The notes under the pieces: model-generated | Database searches by the model: none | What the model was told of the DNA's origin: nothing | Seen by the model: the letters and a program-made list of their open reading frames with translations, nothing else | In this document: piece by piece, positions 31,166 through 41,791 of the stretch | How positions within the stretch are numbered: the first letter of the stretch is position 1 | Layout: every line of letters begins with the position of its first letter | NCBI RefSeq assembly: GCF_003853645.1 | Contig: NZ_QTPO01000002.1 | Coordinates: 62,001 to 126,000, forward strand | DNA: 64,000 nt | Reading direction: 5' to 3' | Origin: Burkholderia sp. Bp9143 | GTDB taxonomy: Bacteria; Pseudomonadota; Gammaproteobacteria; Burkholderiales; Burkholderiaceae | Made by a program: the position numbers and the translations under genes

Positions 31166-32233
31166 ATGCCCGTTATCGGCTCTCACGTATTGCGTAACAA
31201 CCTGTTCGTCGCCCCGATGGCCGGCGTGACGGATCGCCCGTTCCGCCAGCTGTGCAAGCGGCTGGGCGCCGGGTACGCCGTGTCCGAGATGGTCGCGTCC
31301 AATGCGCAGCTGTGGAAGAGCGCGAAGACGATGCGGCGGGCGAACCACGAAGGCGAAGTCGAGCCGATCGCGGTGCAGATCGCCGGCGCCGATCCGGCGA
31401 TGATGGCCGAAGCGGCCCGCTACAACGTCGACAACGGCGCGCAGATCATCGACATCAACATGGGCTGCCCGGCGAAGAAGGTCTGCAACGTCGCGGCCGG
31501 CTCCGCGCTGCTGCAGAACGAGCCGCTCGTGCAGCGGATCGTCGAGGCCGTCGTCGCGGCGGTCGGCACGGGGCCGGATGCGGTGCCCGTCACGCTGAAG
31601 ATCCGCACCGGCTGGGATCGCGAGCACAAGAACGCGATCACGGTCGCGCGCCTCGCCGAAGCGGCCGGCATATCGATGCTGACCGTGCACGGCCGCACGC
31701 GCGCCGACCTCTACCGCGGCGACGCGGAATATGACACGATCGCGGCCGTGAAGGCGGCCGTGCGCATCCCGGTCGTCGCGAACGGCGACATCACGTCGCC
31801 GGCAAAAGCGAAGGCCGTGCTCGACGCAACCGGCGCCGACGCACTGATGATCGGTCGCGCCGCGCAAGGCCGGCCGTGGCTGTTCCGTGAAATCGATCAT
31901 TTCCTGCAAACCGGCGAGCTGCTGCCCCCGCCGCTGATCGACGAGATCCAGCACGTGATGAACGAACACCTGGAAGACCACTACGCGTTCTACGGTGAAT
32001 TCACGGGCGTCCGTACTGCGCGCAAGCACATCGGCTGGTACACTCGCGGCCTTTCCGGTGCCAACGGGTTCCGGCACAGGATGAACACGCTCGATTCCAC
32101 CCGCGAGCAGCTCGCCGCCGTCAATGCATTCTTCGAGGCGCAAAAGGCGCTGTCGGACCACCTCGTCTACGTCGATGACGAAGAGGAAAACGGCCAGGGC
32201 GAGTCGGACGACCATAACCAGTTAGCAGCATGA
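31166..32233 (+). CDS. dusB: tRNA-dihydrouridine synthase B
   Basis: DusB reduces specific D-loop uridines of tRNA with an FMN cofactor. The 355-residue protein shows the FMN-binding opening LFVAPMAGVTDRPFR, the catalytic Cys segment NMGCPAKKVCNVAAGSALL, HGRTRADLYRGDAEY, and the phosphate site GADALMIGRAAQGRPW. The fis gene starts 4 bp inside its end (ATGA), the conserved dusB-fis operon of gamma- and betaproteobacteria. Confidence 0.96.
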   Translation: MPVIGSHVLRNNLFVAPMAGVTDRPFRQLCKRLGAGYAVSEMVASNAQLWKSAKTMRRANHEGEVEPIAVQIAGADPAMMAEAARYNVDNGAQIIDINMGCPAKKVCNVAAGSALLQNEPLVQRIVEAVVAAVGTGPDAVPVTLKIRTGWDREHKNAITVARLAEAAGISMLTVHGRTRADLYRGDAEYDTIAAVKAAVRIPVVANGDITSPAKAKAVLDATGADALMIGRAAQGRPWLFREIDHFLQTGELLPPPLIDEIQHVMNEHLEDHYAFYGEFTGVRTARKHIGWYTRGLSGANGFRHRMNTLDSTREQLAAVNAFFEAQKALSDHLVYVDDEEENGQGESDDHNQLAA

Positions 32234-32463
32234 GCAAGCACAACATCGAACAATGTGTCCGCGAGAGCCTGGACGTGTATTTCCGGGATCTAGACGGCTC
32301 CAATCCGCACGACGTCTATGAAATGGTGATGTCCTGCGTCGAAAAGCCGATGCTCGAGGTCGTGCTCGTACAGGCCGGCGGCAACCAGTCGCTCGCCGCG
32401 GAGTACCTCGGCATCAATCGCAATACGCTGCGCAAGAAGCTGCAGCAGCACGGCCTGCTGTAG
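32230..32463 (+). CDS. fis: DNA-binding protein Fis
   Basis: Fis is a nucleoid protein that bends DNA and regulates growth-linked genes. The 77-residue protein ends with the conserved helix-turn-helix ([22 protein letters not shown]). It is shorter than the 98-residue E. coli protein, lacking most of the N-terminal beta-hairpin arm, as is usual in betaproteobacteria. It is translationally coupled to dusB, and purH follows 44 bp later. Confidence 0.95.
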   Translation: MSKHNIEQCVRESLDVYFRDLDGSNPHDVYEMVMSCVEKPMLEVVLVQAGGNQSLAAEYLGINRNTLRKKLQQHGLL

Positions 32464-32507
32464 GCGGCCGTCCCGTCCCCGTTTCCCTGGCTATTGGTGG
32501 TTCCATC

Positions 32508-34073
32508 ATGATCAAGCAAGCGCTCATTTCCGTTTCCGACAAGACCGGCATCGTCGACTTCGCGAAGTCGCTGTCCGACCTCGGCGTCAAGCTGCTGTCG
32601 ACCGGCGGCACCGCGAAACTCCTCGCCGACGCGGGCCTGCCCGTGACAGAAGTGGCTGACTACACGGGCTTCCCGGAAATGCTCGATGGGCGCGTGAAGA
32701 CGCTCCACCCGAAGGTGCACGGCGGCATCCTCGCCCGCCGCGACTTGCCCGAGCACATGCAGGCGCTGGAGCAGCACGGCATCCCGACGATCGACCTGCT
32801 GGTCGTGAACCTGTATCCGTTCGTCGCGACGATCGCGAAGGACGACTGCACGCTCGCCGACGCGATCGAGAACATCGATATCGGCGGCCCGACGATGCTG
32901 CGCTCGGCCGCGAAGAACCACCGTGACGTGACGGTCGTCGTCGACCCGGCCGACTACGCGGTCGTGCTCGACGAAATGAAGGCGAACGGCAACGCGATCG
33001 GCTATGCGACGAACTTCCGCCTCGCGACGAAGGTGTTCGCGCACACCGCGCAATACGACGGCGCGATCACGAACTACCTGACGAGCCTGACCGACGAGCT
33101 GCAGCACGCATCGCGCAGCGCGTACCCCGCCACGCTGAACATGGCGTTCGACAAGGTGCAGGACCTGCGCTACGGCGAGAACCCGCACCAGAGCGCCGCG
33201 TTCTACCGCGACTTCGCGGCGCCGGCCGGCGCACTGGCGAACTACCGCCAGCTGCAGGGCAAGGAACTGTCGTACAACAACATCGCGGATTCGGACGCGG
33301 CGTGGGAATGCGTGAAGACGTTCGACGCGCCGGCCTGCGTGATCATCAAGCATGCGAACCCGTGCGGCGTCGCGGTCGGCAACGACTCGACCGACGCGTA
33401 CGCGAAGGCATTCCAGACCGACCCGACGTCGGCGTTCGGCGGCATCATCGCGTTCAACCGCGAAGTCGACGAGACGGCCGCGCAGGCGGTGGCGAAGCAG
33501 TTCGTCGAAGTGCTGATCGCGCCATCGTTCACGGACGCCGCGAAGCAGGTGTTCGCCGCGAAGCAGAACGTTCGCCTGCTCGAGATCGCGCTGGGCGACG
33601 GCCATAACGCCTTCGACCTGAAGCGCGTGGGCGGCGGCCTGCTCGTGCAGTCGCTCGATTCGAAGAACGTGCAGCCGAGCGAGCTGCGCGTCGTGACGAA
33701 GCGCCAGCCGACCGCGAAGGAAATGGACGACCTGCTGTTCGCATGGCGCGTCGCGAAGTACGTGAAGTCGAACGCGATCGTGTTCTGCGGCAACGGCATG
33801 ACGCTCGGCGTCGGCGCAGGCCAGATGAGCCGCGTCGATTCGGCACGCATCGCGAGCATCAAGGCGCAGAACGCGGGCCTCACGCTGGCCGGTTCGGCCG
33901 TCGCGTCGGATGCGTTCTTCCCGTTCCGCGACGGTCTCGACGTCGTCGTGGCGGCAGGCGCGACCTGCGTGATCCAGCCGGGCGGCTCGATGCGCGACGA
34001 CGAAGTGATCGCGGCGGCCGACGAGCACGGCATCGCGATGATCCTGACGGGCGTGCGTCACTTCCGTCACTGA
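32508..34073 (+). CDS. purH: bifunctional AICAR formyltransferase / IMP cyclohydrolase
   Basis: PurH performs the last two steps of IMP synthesis. The 521-residue protein starts with the cyclohydrolase MGS-like domain ([46 protein letters not shown]). The formyltransferase domain follows, with the [11 protein letters not shown] catalytic motif. Length is normal. It follows fis after 44 bp and is probably in the dusB-fis transcript. A strong terminator lies just downstream. Confidence 0.97.
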   Translation: MIKQALISVSDKTGIVDFAKSLSDLGVKLLSTGGTAKLLADAGLPVTEVADYTGFPEMLDGRVKTLHPKVHGGILARRDLPEHMQALEQHGIPTIDLLVVNLYPFVATIAKDDCTLADAIENIDIGGPTMLRSAAKNHRDVTVVVDPADYAVVLDEMKANGNAIGYATNFRLATKVFAHTAQYDGAITNYLTSLTDELQHASRSAYPATLNMAFDKVQDLRYGENPHQSAAFYRDFAAPAGALANYRQLQGKELSYNNIADSDAAWECVKTFDAPACVIIKHANPCGVAVGNDSTDAYAKAFQTDPTSAFGGIIAFNREVDETAAQAVAKQFVEVLIAPSFTDAAKQVFAAKQNVRLLEIALGDGHNAFDLKRVGGGLLVQSLDSKNVQPSELRVVTKRQPTAKEMDDLLFAWRVAKYVKSNAIVFCGNGMTLGVGAGQMSRVDSARIASIKAQNAGLTLAGSAVASDAFFPFRDGLDVVVAAGATCVIQPGGSMRDDEVIAAADEHGIAMILTGVRHFRH

Positions 34074-34103
34074 TCGCACGCGGCCCGCGCGGCCGCTGCA
34101 CGC

Positions 34104-34136
34104 AAACCCGGCGGCATCATACCCGCCGGGTTTTTT
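34104..34136 (+). terminator. intrinsic terminator after purH
   Basis: AACCCGGCGG and CCGCCGGGTT form a 10-bp stem around an 8-nt loop, with six T residues. Confidence 0.93.
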
Positions 34137-34224
34137 ATTGCGCGGCGCCGGCACACGCATCCGTGCGGCCGGCGCCACGCACCATTCGTTGTAGTATCGC
34201 TGCATCAGGTTTTTCTCCTCACTC

Positions 34225-34767
34225 ATGCGAATTCTCGGCATCGACCCCGGCCTGCGCGTCACCGGCTTCGGCGTCATCGACGTCAGCGGCCACCGGCTCG
34301 CCTATGTCGCGAGCGGCGTGATCCGCACGCCCACGGCCGACCTGGCCACCCGGCTCGGCACGATCTTCCAGGGTGTATCGACGCTCGTGCGCGAACACGC
34401 GCCCGACCAGGCCGCGATCGAACAGGTGTTCGTCAACGTGAACCCGCAGTCGACGCTGCTGCTCGGCCAGGCGCGCGGCGCCGCGATCTGCGGGCTCGTC
34501 TCCGGTGGCCTGCCAGTGGCCGAATACACCGCGCTGCAACTGAAGCAGGCCGTCGTCGGTTACGGCCGCGCGACCAAGTCGCAGATGCAGGAGATGGTCA
34601 CGCGGCTGCTCAACCTGACCGGCCAGCCCGGCAGCGACGCGGCCGACGCGCTCGGGATGGCGATCTGCCATGCGCACAGCGGCAATACGCTCGGCACGAT
34701 CGGCGGCCTCGCGCCGGCGCTCGCGAAAAAGGGGCTGCGCGTGCGGCGAGGACGGCTCGTCGGCTGA
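34225..34767 (+). CDS. ruvC: Holliday junction endonuclease RuvC
   Basis: RuvC cuts Holliday junctions during recombinational repair. The 180-residue protein starts [19 protein letters not shown] with the first catalytic Asp at residue 7. The conserved Glu lies in [13 protein letters not shown], and the C-terminal acidic residues in [15 protein letters not shown]. It is the first of three Ruv genes on the strand, separated from ruvA by about 200 bp that hold no gene. Confidence 0.96.
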   Translation: MRILGIDPGLRVTGFGVIDVSGHRLAYVASGVIRTPTADLATRLGTIFQGVSTLVREHAPDQAAIEQVFVNVNPQSTLLLGQARGAAICGLVSGGLPVAEYTALQLKQAVVGYGRATKSQMQEMVTRLLNLTGQPGSDAADALGMAICHAHSGNTLGTIGGLAPALAKKGLRVRRGRLVG

Positions 34768-34969
34768 CGCGACGGCACGCATTCCTTCGGCGCGGCGCAC
34801 GACCACCCGCATCGCACGCATTGCGCCTGCCACCGCCCTGCCTGCCCTGCCCGCCTGATCGCCCCGCGTCGCGCACGCGCCGCGCGTCGCCCCGACCTGA
34901 CGGCCAACCCATCGGCATCGCGCCGCACCTGCGCTACACTCGCGCTTTCCTCCTCGCATCCCGCCATCC

Positions 34970-35551
34970 ATGATCGGTCGCATCGCCGGCATCCTGCTCG
35001 AAAAGAATCCGCCTCACCTGCTCGTCGACTGCAACGGCGTCGGCTACGAAATCGACGTGCCGATGAGCACCTTCTACAACCTGCCGCAAACGGGCGAGCG
35101 CGTCGTGCTGCTCACGCAGCAGATCGTGCGCGAGGACGCGCACCTGCTGTACGGCTTCCTGACGCCGCAGGAGCGCACGACCTTCCGCGAACTGCTGAAG
35201 ATCACCGGCATCGGCGCGCGCATGGCGCTGGCCGTGCTGTCCGGCATGAGCGTTCAGGAGCTCGCGCAGGCGGTGACGATGCAGGACGCCGCACGTCTCA
35301 CCCGCCTGCCCGGCATCGGCAAGAAGACCGCCGAGCGCCTGCTGCTGGAGTTGAAGGGCAAGCTCGGCGCGGACCTCGGTGCGCTCGCCGGCGCCGCGTC
35401 GCCGTCCGACCACGCGACCGACATCCTCAACGCGCTGCTCGCGCTCGGCTACTCGGAAAAGGAAGGCCTCGCCGCGATCAAGAACGTGCCGGCCGGCACC
35501 GGTGTGTCCGAGGGCATCAAGCTCGCGCTCAAGGCACTGTCGAAGGTATAA
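34970..35551 (+). CDS. ruvA: Holliday junction branch migration protein RuvA
   Basis: RuvA binds the four-way junction and loads RuvB. The 193-residue protein has the N-terminal OB fold ([20 protein letters not shown]), two helix-hairpin-helix motifs ([18 protein letters not shown] and [16 protein letters not shown]), and the C-terminal domain that contacts RuvB. Length is normal. It is followed by ruvB after 117 bp. Confidence 0.96.
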   Translation: MIGRIAGILLEKNPPHLLVDCNGVGYEIDVPMSTFYNLPQTGERVVLLTQQIVREDAHLLYGFLTPQERTTFRELLKITGIGARMALAVLSGMSVQELAQAVTMQDAARLTRLPGIGKKTAERLLLELKGKLGADLGALAGAASPSDHATDILNALLALGYSEKEGLAAIKNVPAGTGVSEGIKLALKALSKV

Positions 35552-35614
35552 CGCCCGCCCGAACGGCGTGTCGGAGCCAGTGTCGCGCCGCCGTGCGGCG
35601 CGCACCAGTCGGCC

Positions 35615-35641
35615 GTTCGGCCAGTTCGGCCAGTTCGGCCA
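35615..35641. repeat. 9-bp tandem repeat upstream of ruvB
   Basis: Three perfect copies of GTTCGGCCA lie end to end in the ruvA-ruvB gap, 28 bp before the ruvB start. Copy number may vary between strains. Confidence 0.8.
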
Positions 35642-35668
35642 CGTGACGGCGCGCGGTACAATGGCCGC

Positions 35669-36736
35669 ATGATTGAAACCGACAAACTCGCCGCCGAGCG
35701 GATCATCGCCGCCACGCCCGCCTCGTCGCACGAGGAGGTGTTCGAACGCGCGCTGCGGCCGCGCCAGCTCGACGACTACGTCGGCCAGGAAAAGGTGCGC
35801 GGCCAGCTCGAGATCTTCATCGAGGCCGCGAAGCGCCGCGCCGAGCCGCTCGACCACGTGCTGCTGTTCGGACCGCCGGGCCTCGGCAAGACCACCCTCG
35901 CGCACATCATCGCGCGCGAGATGGGCGTAAACCTGCGCCAGACGTCGGGCCCCGTGCTCGAACGCGCGGGCGACCTCGCCGCGCTGCTGACCAACCTCGA
36001 AGCGAACGACGTGCTGTTCATCGACGAGATCCACCGGCTGTCGCCGGTCGTCGAGGAAATCCTGTACCCGGCGCTCGAGGATTACCAGATCGACATCATG
36101 ATCGGCGAAGGGCCGGCCGCGCGCAGCGTGAAGCTCGACCTGCAGCCGTTCACGCTGGTCGGCGCGACCACGCGCGCGGGGATGCTGACCAACCCGCTGC
36201 GCGATCGCTTCGGAATCGTCTCGCGCCTCGAGTTCTACGATGCCGATCAACTGTCGCGCATCGTGCGCCGTTCGGCGTCGCTGCTGAACGCGCAGATCGA
36301 TCCGAACGGCGCGCTGGAGATCGCGAAGCGCTCGCGCGGCACGCCGCGGATCGCGAACCGGCTGCTGCGCCGCGTGCGCGACTATGCGGAAGTGAAGGCC
36401 GACGGCCAGATCACCGCGGCCGTCGCCGACGCCGCGCTCGCGATGCTCGACGTCGATCCGGTCGGCTTCGACCTGATGGACCGCAAGCTGCTCGAGGCGA
36501 TCCTGCACAAGTTCGACGGCGGCCCGGTCGGCATCGACAACCTCGCGGCGGCGATCGGCGAGGAGCGCGACACGATCGAGGACGTGCTCGAACCGTACCT
36601 GATCCAGCAGGGCTTCCTGCAGCGCACGCCGCGCGGGCGCATAGCGACGCTGCTCACGTACCGCCACTTCGGGCTCTCCGCGCCCGATGCCGGCAACGCC
36701 GAACGCGGGACGTGGGATACCCTCGACGGGAAGTAA
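35669..36736 (+). CDS. ruvB: Holliday junction branch migration ATPase RuvB
   Basis: RuvB is the AAA+ hexameric motor of branch migration. The 355-residue protein has Walker [16 protein letters not shown], Walker [14 protein letters not shown], sensor 1 [10 protein letters not shown], the arginine-finger context NPLRDRFG, and the C-terminal winged helix with [17 protein letters not shown] box (35657-35662) sits so close that +1 would fall on the ATG; transcription from ruvA is the alternative. Confidence 0.97.
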   Translation: MIETDKLAAERIIAATPASSHEEVFERALRPRQLDDYVGQEKVRGQLEIFIEAAKRRAEPLDHVLLFGPPGLGKTTLAHIIAREMGVNLRQTSGPVLERAGDLAALLTNLEANDVLFIDEIHRLSPVVEEILYPALEDYQIDIMIGEGPAARSVKLDLQPFTLVGATTRAGMLTNPLRDRFGIVSRLEFYDADQLSRIVRRSASLLNAQIDPNGALEIAKRSRGTPRIANRLLRRVRDYAEVKADGQITAAVADAALAMLDVDPVGFDLMDRKLLEAILHKFDGGPVGIDNLAAAIGEERDTIEDVLEPYLIQQGFLQRTPRGRIATLLTYRHFGLSAPDAGNAERGTWDTLDGK

Positions 36737-36760
36737 CCCGCTGCCCGCGCCAAGCCAGCC

Positions 36761-37714
36761 ATGACCACGCCGCCCAGCCGCCACCCCACCGCCCCCGCAC
36801 CGGGCCCGCGCTGGGTCGAACCGATCCGCAAGCGGCTCGTGGCCGGCATCACGCACCTGACAACGGGCGGTGGCGGTCCGTCGATCGATCTCTCGTCGCC
36901 GCCTGGAGACCCGGGGCTGTTCGGCCCCGACGCCATCTGCTGGCGCGTGCATGCCGATTTCACGTCGATGATGACGGGCGGCATTGCCGCGCTGCTGCTG
37001 CAGGCGCTCCATCCGCTCGCGCTCGCGGGCGTCTGGGATCACTCGTCGTTTCGCACCGACATCCTCGGCCGCTTGCGACGCACCGCCACGTTCATCACGG
37101 GCACGACGTTCGGCAGCCGCGCGGACGCACTCGCACTGATCGAACGCGTGAAAACGATCCACGCGCGCATATCGGGTACCGCGCCCGACGGCCGGCCGTA
37201 CCGAGCCGACGATCCGGCGTTGCTGACCTGGGTGCATGTCGCGGAAGTATCGAGCTTTCTCACCGCGCATTTGCGCTATGTGAATCCGTCGCTGTCGGGC
37301 GAGCTGCAGGACAGCTACTACGCTGAAACGGCATTGATCGCCGAGTTGCTCGGCGCCCGGGATGTGCCCCGTTCACGTGCCGAGGTAGCGGCCTATTTCG
37401 CGCGCATGCAACCCGAACTCGAAGCCGGGCCGCACACCTTCGACGTCATGCAGATCCTGCTGAATGTGCCGGTTGCGACACCCGCGCTGCGGCCGGCCGC
37501 GTCGCTGATCATGCATGCCGGCATCGACCTGCTGCCGCCCTGGGCGCAGCGCAGGCTCGGCGTGTCGACGTTCGCGCCGCTGCGACGCGCGGTGGTCCGG
37601 CCCGGTGTCCGGGCAGTCGCCCCCGTGCTGCGCTGGGCGCTCGTCAACGGCGCGTCGAAACGCGCACGCCGCCGTGCAACCGCGACACCGCCCGACGGCA
37701 CCCCGCCCTCTTGA
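36761..37714 (+). CDS. MpaB-family oxygenase (DUF2236)
   Basis: A 317-residue protein of the MpaB/latex-clearing-protein oxygenase fold, which in studied members is a heme-dependent or related oxygenase. Visible family features are the C-W-R-V-H-x-D opening (ICWRVHADFTSMMTGGIAAL), ALHPLALAGVWDHSS with a possible metal or heme His, and the segment WVHVAEVSSFLTAHLRY. The first 40 residues are Pro-rich and disordered. The substrate is unknown. It starts 24 bp after ruvB, but a functional link is doubtful. Confidence 0.82.
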   Translation: MTTPPSRHPTAPAPGPRWVEPIRKRLVAGITHLTTGGGGPSIDLSSPPGDPGLFGPDAICWRVHADFTSMMTGGIAALLLQALHPLALAGVWDHSSFRTDILGRLRRTATFITGTTFGSRADALALIERVKTIHARISGTAPDGRPYRADDPALLTWVHVAEVSSFLTAHLRYVNPSLSGELQDSYYAETALIAELLGARDVPRSRAEVAAYFARMQPELEAGPHTFDVMQILLNVPVATPALRPAASLIMHAGIDLLPPWAQRRLGVSTFAPLRRAVVRPGVRAVAPVLRWALVNGASKRARRRATATPPDGTPPS

Positions 37715-37730
37715 CGGTTCCTCAGATTAT

Positions 37731-37942
37731 TTCGATTTTCGGCCAACCGCGTCCACGAACCCGGTGATCGACGGCAAGACGGGCGCCGATCTCGGCCGCG
37801 CCGATTTGATCAACGGCGGGAAGAAGTACAGCAAGGGGGGGAATTCGACAAGCTGCGCCAGCCGATCACGGCCGACAAGCCCGGCAAGATCGCGTACGCG
37901 CTCGACTACAAGACACGCCACGCACTGCCGCAGCAAGCCTGA
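37731..37942 (+). pseudogene. frameshifted remnant with a G7 tract, family not recognised
   Basis: No intact gene occupies this gap, but two consecutive frames read as protein-like. The first runs from FDFRPTASTNPVIDGKT to INGGKKYSKG. After a run of seven G residues (37835-37841) the frame shifts, and EFDKLRQPITADKPGKIAYA continues to a TGA at 37940. A one-base change in the G-run would join them into a ~70-residue C-terminal piece. The KIAYALD part recalls the end of some RNase Z-like metallo-hydrolases, but I cannot confirm this. No start codon or ribosome site is evident, so it is probably a decayed fragment. Confidence 0.45.
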
Positions 37943-37992
37943 CGCAGAAGAGGCGCCGCCCGGTGACACCGTGCGGAACCGGTACGAACGGC

Positions 37993-38658
37993 TCAGAGTA
38001 CCTTGCGATACCCGTCATCGTCGTCGCTCGCGGCATCCAGATGCGACACGTCGGCCCATTGCACGACCTGCGCGCGGCCATCGACGTAATCGACGACGTT
38101 GATGCTCGTGTTGAGCAGCTGATAGCTGCGCGGCGCCGACAGATCAAGGCCGTTTGCAAAGCGGTACACGCAGTCGAGCACGCCGCCGTGCGCGACACAC
38201 GCGATCCGGCCGCCCGGATGCGCGGCGACGATCGGCTCGAGCGCATGCAGCACGCGATGATAGAACTCGCGTTGCGACTCGCCACCGTCGGGCGCGAAGC
38301 CCGGGTCGCGCGTCTGCCACGCGGCGTAAGCGTCCGGAAACAGCGTCTCGATCTCGGTGCTGTCATGCCCCTGGAACACGCCGTACGCGCGTTCGCGCAG
38401 CCCTTCGCGCAACCGCAGCGGCAGCCCGAGCGCATCGGCAAAGGGTTGCGCGGTTTGTTGCGCGCGCATCAGGTCGCTCGAATAGAGCGCGTCGATCCGC
38501 TGTCCTTCGCGCGCTTCCCGCGCAAACCGGACGGCCAGCCGCTGCGCCTGCGCGAGCCCCGTGTCGGCCAGCGGAATGTCGATATGGCCCTGGATGCGCT
38601 TGATGCGGTTCCAGGCCGTCTCGCCATGGCGAATGAAGAGAATCTGCGTGGTGGCCAT
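37993..38658 (-). CDS. gpmB: histidine phosphatase family protein (GpmB-like)
   Basis: A 221-residue phosphatase of the branch-1 histidine phosphatase superfamily. The nucleophile motif LFIRHGETAWNR is at residues 7-18, the ALYSSDLMRAQQTA segment follows, and the second catalytic His is in CVAHGGVLD. Such proteins are often named phosphoglycerate mutase-like, but many are phosphatases of small phosphate esters; the mutase role is unproven. It is the last of three same-strand genes, tyrS-dtd-gpmB, 23 bp after dtd. Confidence 0.88.
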   Translation of the reverse strand: MATTQILFIRHGETAWNRIKRIQGHIDIPLADTGLAQAQRLAVRFAREAREGQRIDALYSSDLMRAQQTAQPFADALGLPLRLREGLRERAYGVFQGHDSTEIETLFPDAYAAWQTRDPGFAPDGGESQREFYHRVLHALEPIVAAHPGGRIACVAHGGVLDCVYRFANGLDLSAPRSYQLLNTSINVVDYVDGRAQVVQWADVSHLDAASDDDDGYRKVL

Positions 38659-38681
38659 CGCGGCGCGTCTCCGGGAAAGAA

Positions 38682-39140
38682 TCAGGGCCGCACTTGCAGC
38701 CAGAACGTCACGGGGCCGTCGTTGACGAGCGACACTTGCATGTCGGCGCCGAACTCGCCGGTCTCGACAACCGGATGACGCTCGCGCGCGGCAGCGACGA
38801 AATAGTCGAACAGGCGCGCACCTTCGTCGGGCGGCGCGGCCGGCGTGAAGCTCGGCCGCAGCCCGCTGTTGGTATCGGCCGCGAGCGTGAACTGCGACAC
38901 GAGCAGCAGGCCGCCTGCGCCGCCCGCACCGTCGATGTTCGACACCGGCAGGTTCATCTTTCCGGCCGCGTCGCTGAACACGCGATAGCCGAGCAGCTTC
39001 GCGAGCAGCTTGTCGGCCGCGGCCTCTGTGTCGCCGCGCTCCGCGCAGACGAGCGCGAGCAGCCCTGCGCCGATCTCGCCCGTCGTGCGGTCGCCGACGC
39101 GCACGTCGGCGCGCTTCACGCGCTGGATCAGCGCGATCAT
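38682..39140 (-). CDS. dtd: D-aminoacyl-tRNA deacylase
   Basis: Dtd hydrolyses D-amino acids wrongly attached to tRNA, a proofreading step. The 152-residue protein shows [17 protein letters not shown] at the start, the SQFTLAADT motif carrying the catalytic Thr/Gln region, and the C-terminal NDGPVTFWL motif. Its start overlaps the tyrS stop (ATGA). This coupling is biologically apt because Dtd clears D-Tyr-tRNA made by TyrS. Confidence 0.96.
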   Translation of the reverse strand: MIALIQRVKRADVRVGDRTTGEIGAGLLALVCAERGDTEAAADKLLAKLLGYRVFSDAAGKMNLPVSNIDGAGGAGGLLLVSQFTLAADTNSGLRPSFTPAAPPDEGARLFDYFVAAARERHPVVETGEFGADMQVSLVNDGPVTFWLQVRP

Positions 39141-40378
39141 GCGGTCAGCGTGACGCGCGCGAAGCGGCGCTTGCCGACCTGAATGACGAACTCGCCGGCC
39201 TCGACCTTCAGGCCCTTGTCGGACACCGTCGCGCCGTCGATCTTCACGCCGCCCTGCTCGATGTTGCGCAGTGCTTCGCTCGTCGACGGCACGAGGCCCG
39301 CCTGCTTCAGCAGCTGTCCGATCGCGAGCGGCGCGCCCGCGAGCGTGACCGACGGGATGTCGTCCGGCACGCCCCCCTTCGCGCGGTGGTTGAAGTCTTC
39401 GAGCGCACGCTCGGCATCGGCCTGCGAGTGGAAGCGCGCGACGATTTCCTGCGCGAGCAGTACCTTGAAGTCGCGCGGATTGCGGCCGCCTTCGGCGTCG
39501 CGCCTGAAGCCGGCGATCTCGTCGAGGCTGCGGAACGACAGCAGTTCGAAGTAACGCCACATCAGCGTGTCCGAGATGCTCATCAGCTTGCCAAACATGT
39601 CGGTCGGCTTCTCGCTGATGCCGACGTAGTTGCCCTTCGACTTCGACATCTTCTCGACGCCGTCGAGGCCTTCGAGCAGCGGCATCGTCAGGATGCACTG
39701 CTGTTCCTGGCCGTACTGCTTCTGCAGTTCTCGGCCGACCAGCAGGTTGAACTTCTGGTCGGTGCCGCCGAGCTCGAGATCGGCGTTCAGCGCGACCGAA
39801 TCGTAGCCCTGCATCAGCGGGTACAGGAATTCGTGGATCGAGATCGGCACGCCGCCCTGGAAGCGCTTCGTGAAGTCCTCGCGCTCGAGGATCCGCGCGA
39901 CCGTGTAGCGCGACGCGAGCTTGATCATCCCGTCCGCGCCAAGCGGCATCGACCATTCGCTGTTGTAGCGAATTTCGGTCTTCTCGCGGTCGAGCACGAG
40001 TGCGGCCTGTTCGAAGTAGGTCTTCGCATTCGATTCGATCTGTTCGCGCGTGAGCGGCGGACGCGTCGCGTTGCGGCCAGACGGATCGCCGATCAGCGAC
40101 GTGAAATCGCCGATCAGGAAGATCACGGTGTGGCCGAGGTCCTGCAGCTGGCGCATCTTGTTCAGCACGACCGTATGGCCGATGTGGATGTCAGGCGCGG
40201 TCGGATCGAGGCCGAGCTTGATGCGCAGCGGCGTGCCGGTGGCCGCGCTGCGCGCGAGCTTCTGCGCGAACTCTTCCTCGATCAGCAACTCGTCGACGCC
40301 GCGTTTCGTGACGGTGAGCGCATGGCGGACTTCGTCGGTGATCGGGAAAACAGGCTTGGAACTGGGTTCGGTGCTCAT
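39137..40378 (-). CDS. tyrS: tyrosyl-tRNA synthetase
   Basis: TyrS charges tRNA-Tyr. The 413-residue class I synthetase has the HIGH motif in [14 protein letters not shown], the KMSKS motif in [13 protein letters not shown], and a C-terminal S4 RNA-binding domain ([20 protein letters not shown]). Motif spacing suits the bacterial TyrZ-like subtype. The start at 40378 gives [20 protein letters not shown]; a longer in-frame reading exists but lacks family similarity. It leads the tyrS-dtd-gpmB unit and is divergent from anmK. Confidence 0.96.
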   Translation of the reverse strand: MSTEPSSKPVFPITDEVRHALTVTKRGVDELLIEEEFAQKLARSAATGTPLRIKLGLDPTAPDIHIGHTVVLNKMRQLQDLGHTVIFLIGDFTSLIGDPSGRNATRPPLTREQIESNAKTYFEQAALVLDREKTEIRYNSEWSMPLGADGMIKLASRYTVARILEREDFTKRFQGGVPISIHEFLYPLMQGYDSVALNADLELGGTDQKFNLLVGRELQKQYGQEQQCILTMPLLEGLDGVEKMSKSKGNYVGISEKPTDMFGKLMSISDTLMWRYFELLSFRSLDEIAGFRRDAEGGRNPRDFKVLLAQEIVARFHSQADAERALEDFNHRAKGGVPDDIPSVTLAGAPLAIGQLLKQAGLVPSTSEALRNIEQGGVKIDGATVSDKGLKVEAGEFVIQVGKRRFARVTLTA

Positions 40379-40520
40379 CGGTGCCAGGAAGAATGTCGCA
40401 AAGACAGGGATTTTCCCATAACTTGCGCGTGCATCGCTTAACGACGCGTCAGGTTGCGCGGATAATCGGGCGCAAGGCGCTCGGCACCGGCCCGCGCCGC
40501 TCGATCCAGGAGAACCCAAC

Positions 40521-41669
40521 GTGCCGCAACGACATCCGCAACCCGCCCATCCGGCCGACGGCATCTACTTCGGGCTGATGTCGGGAACCAGCATGGACGG
40601 CGTCGACGGCGTCGCCGTGCGATTCGAGACCGGCAAGGCACCGGTCGTGCTCGCGGAAGCGTTCGTCGGCTTCGCGCAATCGCTGCGCGACGCGCTGTTC
40701 GCGCTGCAGCAACCCGGCGACAACGAAATCGACCGCGAATCGGTCGCGGCGAACGCGCTCGTCGCGCGCTACGCGGTGTGCTGCCACGAGTTGCAGCGCA
40801 CGGCCGGCCTGTCGCGCGACGAGATCCACGCGATCGGCGTGCACGGCCAGACAGTCCGGCACCGTCCCGAGCGCGGCTATACGCGTCAGCTCAACAATCC
40901 GGCGCTGCTCGCCGAGCTTGCGCATATCGACGTGATCGCCGATTTCCGCAGCCGCGACGTCGCGGCCGGCGGCCACGGCGCGCCGCTTGCGCCTGCGTTC
41001 CATGCGACGGTATTCGGCGCGCCGGGCGAGACGCGGGTCGTCTGCAACCTCGGCGGCATCAGCAACATCACGATCCTGCCGGGCGAAGGCGGCGACGTGC
41101 GCGGCTTCGACTGCGGGCCCGCGAATGCGTTGCTCGACGAGTGGGCGACACGCCACCTCGGCAAACCGTACGACGATGGCGGCAAGTTCGCCGCGCGCGG
41201 CAACGTACACGCGCCGCTGCTCGACGCGCTGCTCGACGAGCCCTACTTCGCCGCGCCGCCGCCGAAAAGCACCGGCCGCGACCTGTTCAATCCCGCATGG
41301 CTCGACGCGAAGCTGGCCGCGTTCGCACAGGTCGCGCGGGAAGACGTGCAGGCAACGCTGACGGCGCTCACCGCCGTCTCGGTCGCCCGCGAGATCGCGC
41401 AGCACGCGGCCGGCTGCCAGGCGGTGTTCGTCTGCGGCGGTGGCGCCCGCAACCCGGTGCTGCTCGAAGCGCTAAGGAAGGCACTGCACGAGGCCGGCGT
41501 GCCGGCGATGGTGGATACGACGGCCGCGCTCGGCGTGCCGCCGCAGCAGGTCGAGGCGCTCGCGTTCGCGTGGCTCGCGTATCGCTTCACCGCGCGCCAG
41601 CCCGGCAACCTCGCGAGCGTGACCGGTGCCGCGAGCGAGCGCGTGCTCGGCGCGCTTTATCCGCGCTGA
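40521..41669 (+). CDS. anmK: anhydro-N-acetylmuramic acid kinase
   Basis: AnmK opens and phosphorylates 1,6-anhydro-MurNAc recovered from peptidoglycan, giving MurNAc-6-phosphate. The 382-residue protein has the ATP-binding [16 protein letters not shown] motif at the start, [29 protein letters not shown], and [13 protein letters not shown]. The start codon is GTG at 40521, with CCAGGAGA about 8 nt upstream. It is divergent from tyrS, and a bidirectional terminator separates it from erpA. Confidence 0.96.
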   Translation: MPQRHPQPAHPADGIYFGLMSGTSMDGVDGVAVRFETGKAPVVLAEAFVGFAQSLRDALFALQQPGDNEIDRESVAANALVARYAVCCHELQRTAGLSRDEIHAIGVHGQTVRHRPERGYTRQLNNPALLAELAHIDVIADFRSRDVAAGGHGAPLAPAFHATVFGAPGETRVVCNLGGISNITILPGEGGDVRGFDCGPANALLDEWATRHLGKPYDDGGKFAARGNVHAPLLDALLDEPYFAAPPPKSTGRDLFNPAWLDAKLAAFAQVAREDVQATLTALTAVSVAREIAQHAAGCQAVFVCGGGARNPVLLEALRKALHEAGVPAMVDTTAALGVPPQQVEALAFAWLAYRFTARQPGNLASVTGAASERVLGALYPR

Positions 41670-41727
41670 TCGAAGGCCCCAACGACGCGATGAGACGCAG
41701 GCCGCGCGGTTCGCACCGCGCACGGGT

Positions 41728-41760
41728 ATGAAAAACGGGGCATGAAGCCCCGTTTTTCAT
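41728..41760. terminator. bidirectional intrinsic terminator between anmK and erpA
   Basis: ACGGGGC and GCCCCGT form the core stem, flanked by AAAA on one side and TTTT on the other, so it can end anmK rightward and erpA leftward. Confidence 0.9.
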
Positions 41761-41791
41761 ACCGGCAAACCGGACAGGATCCGTCGTGCGC

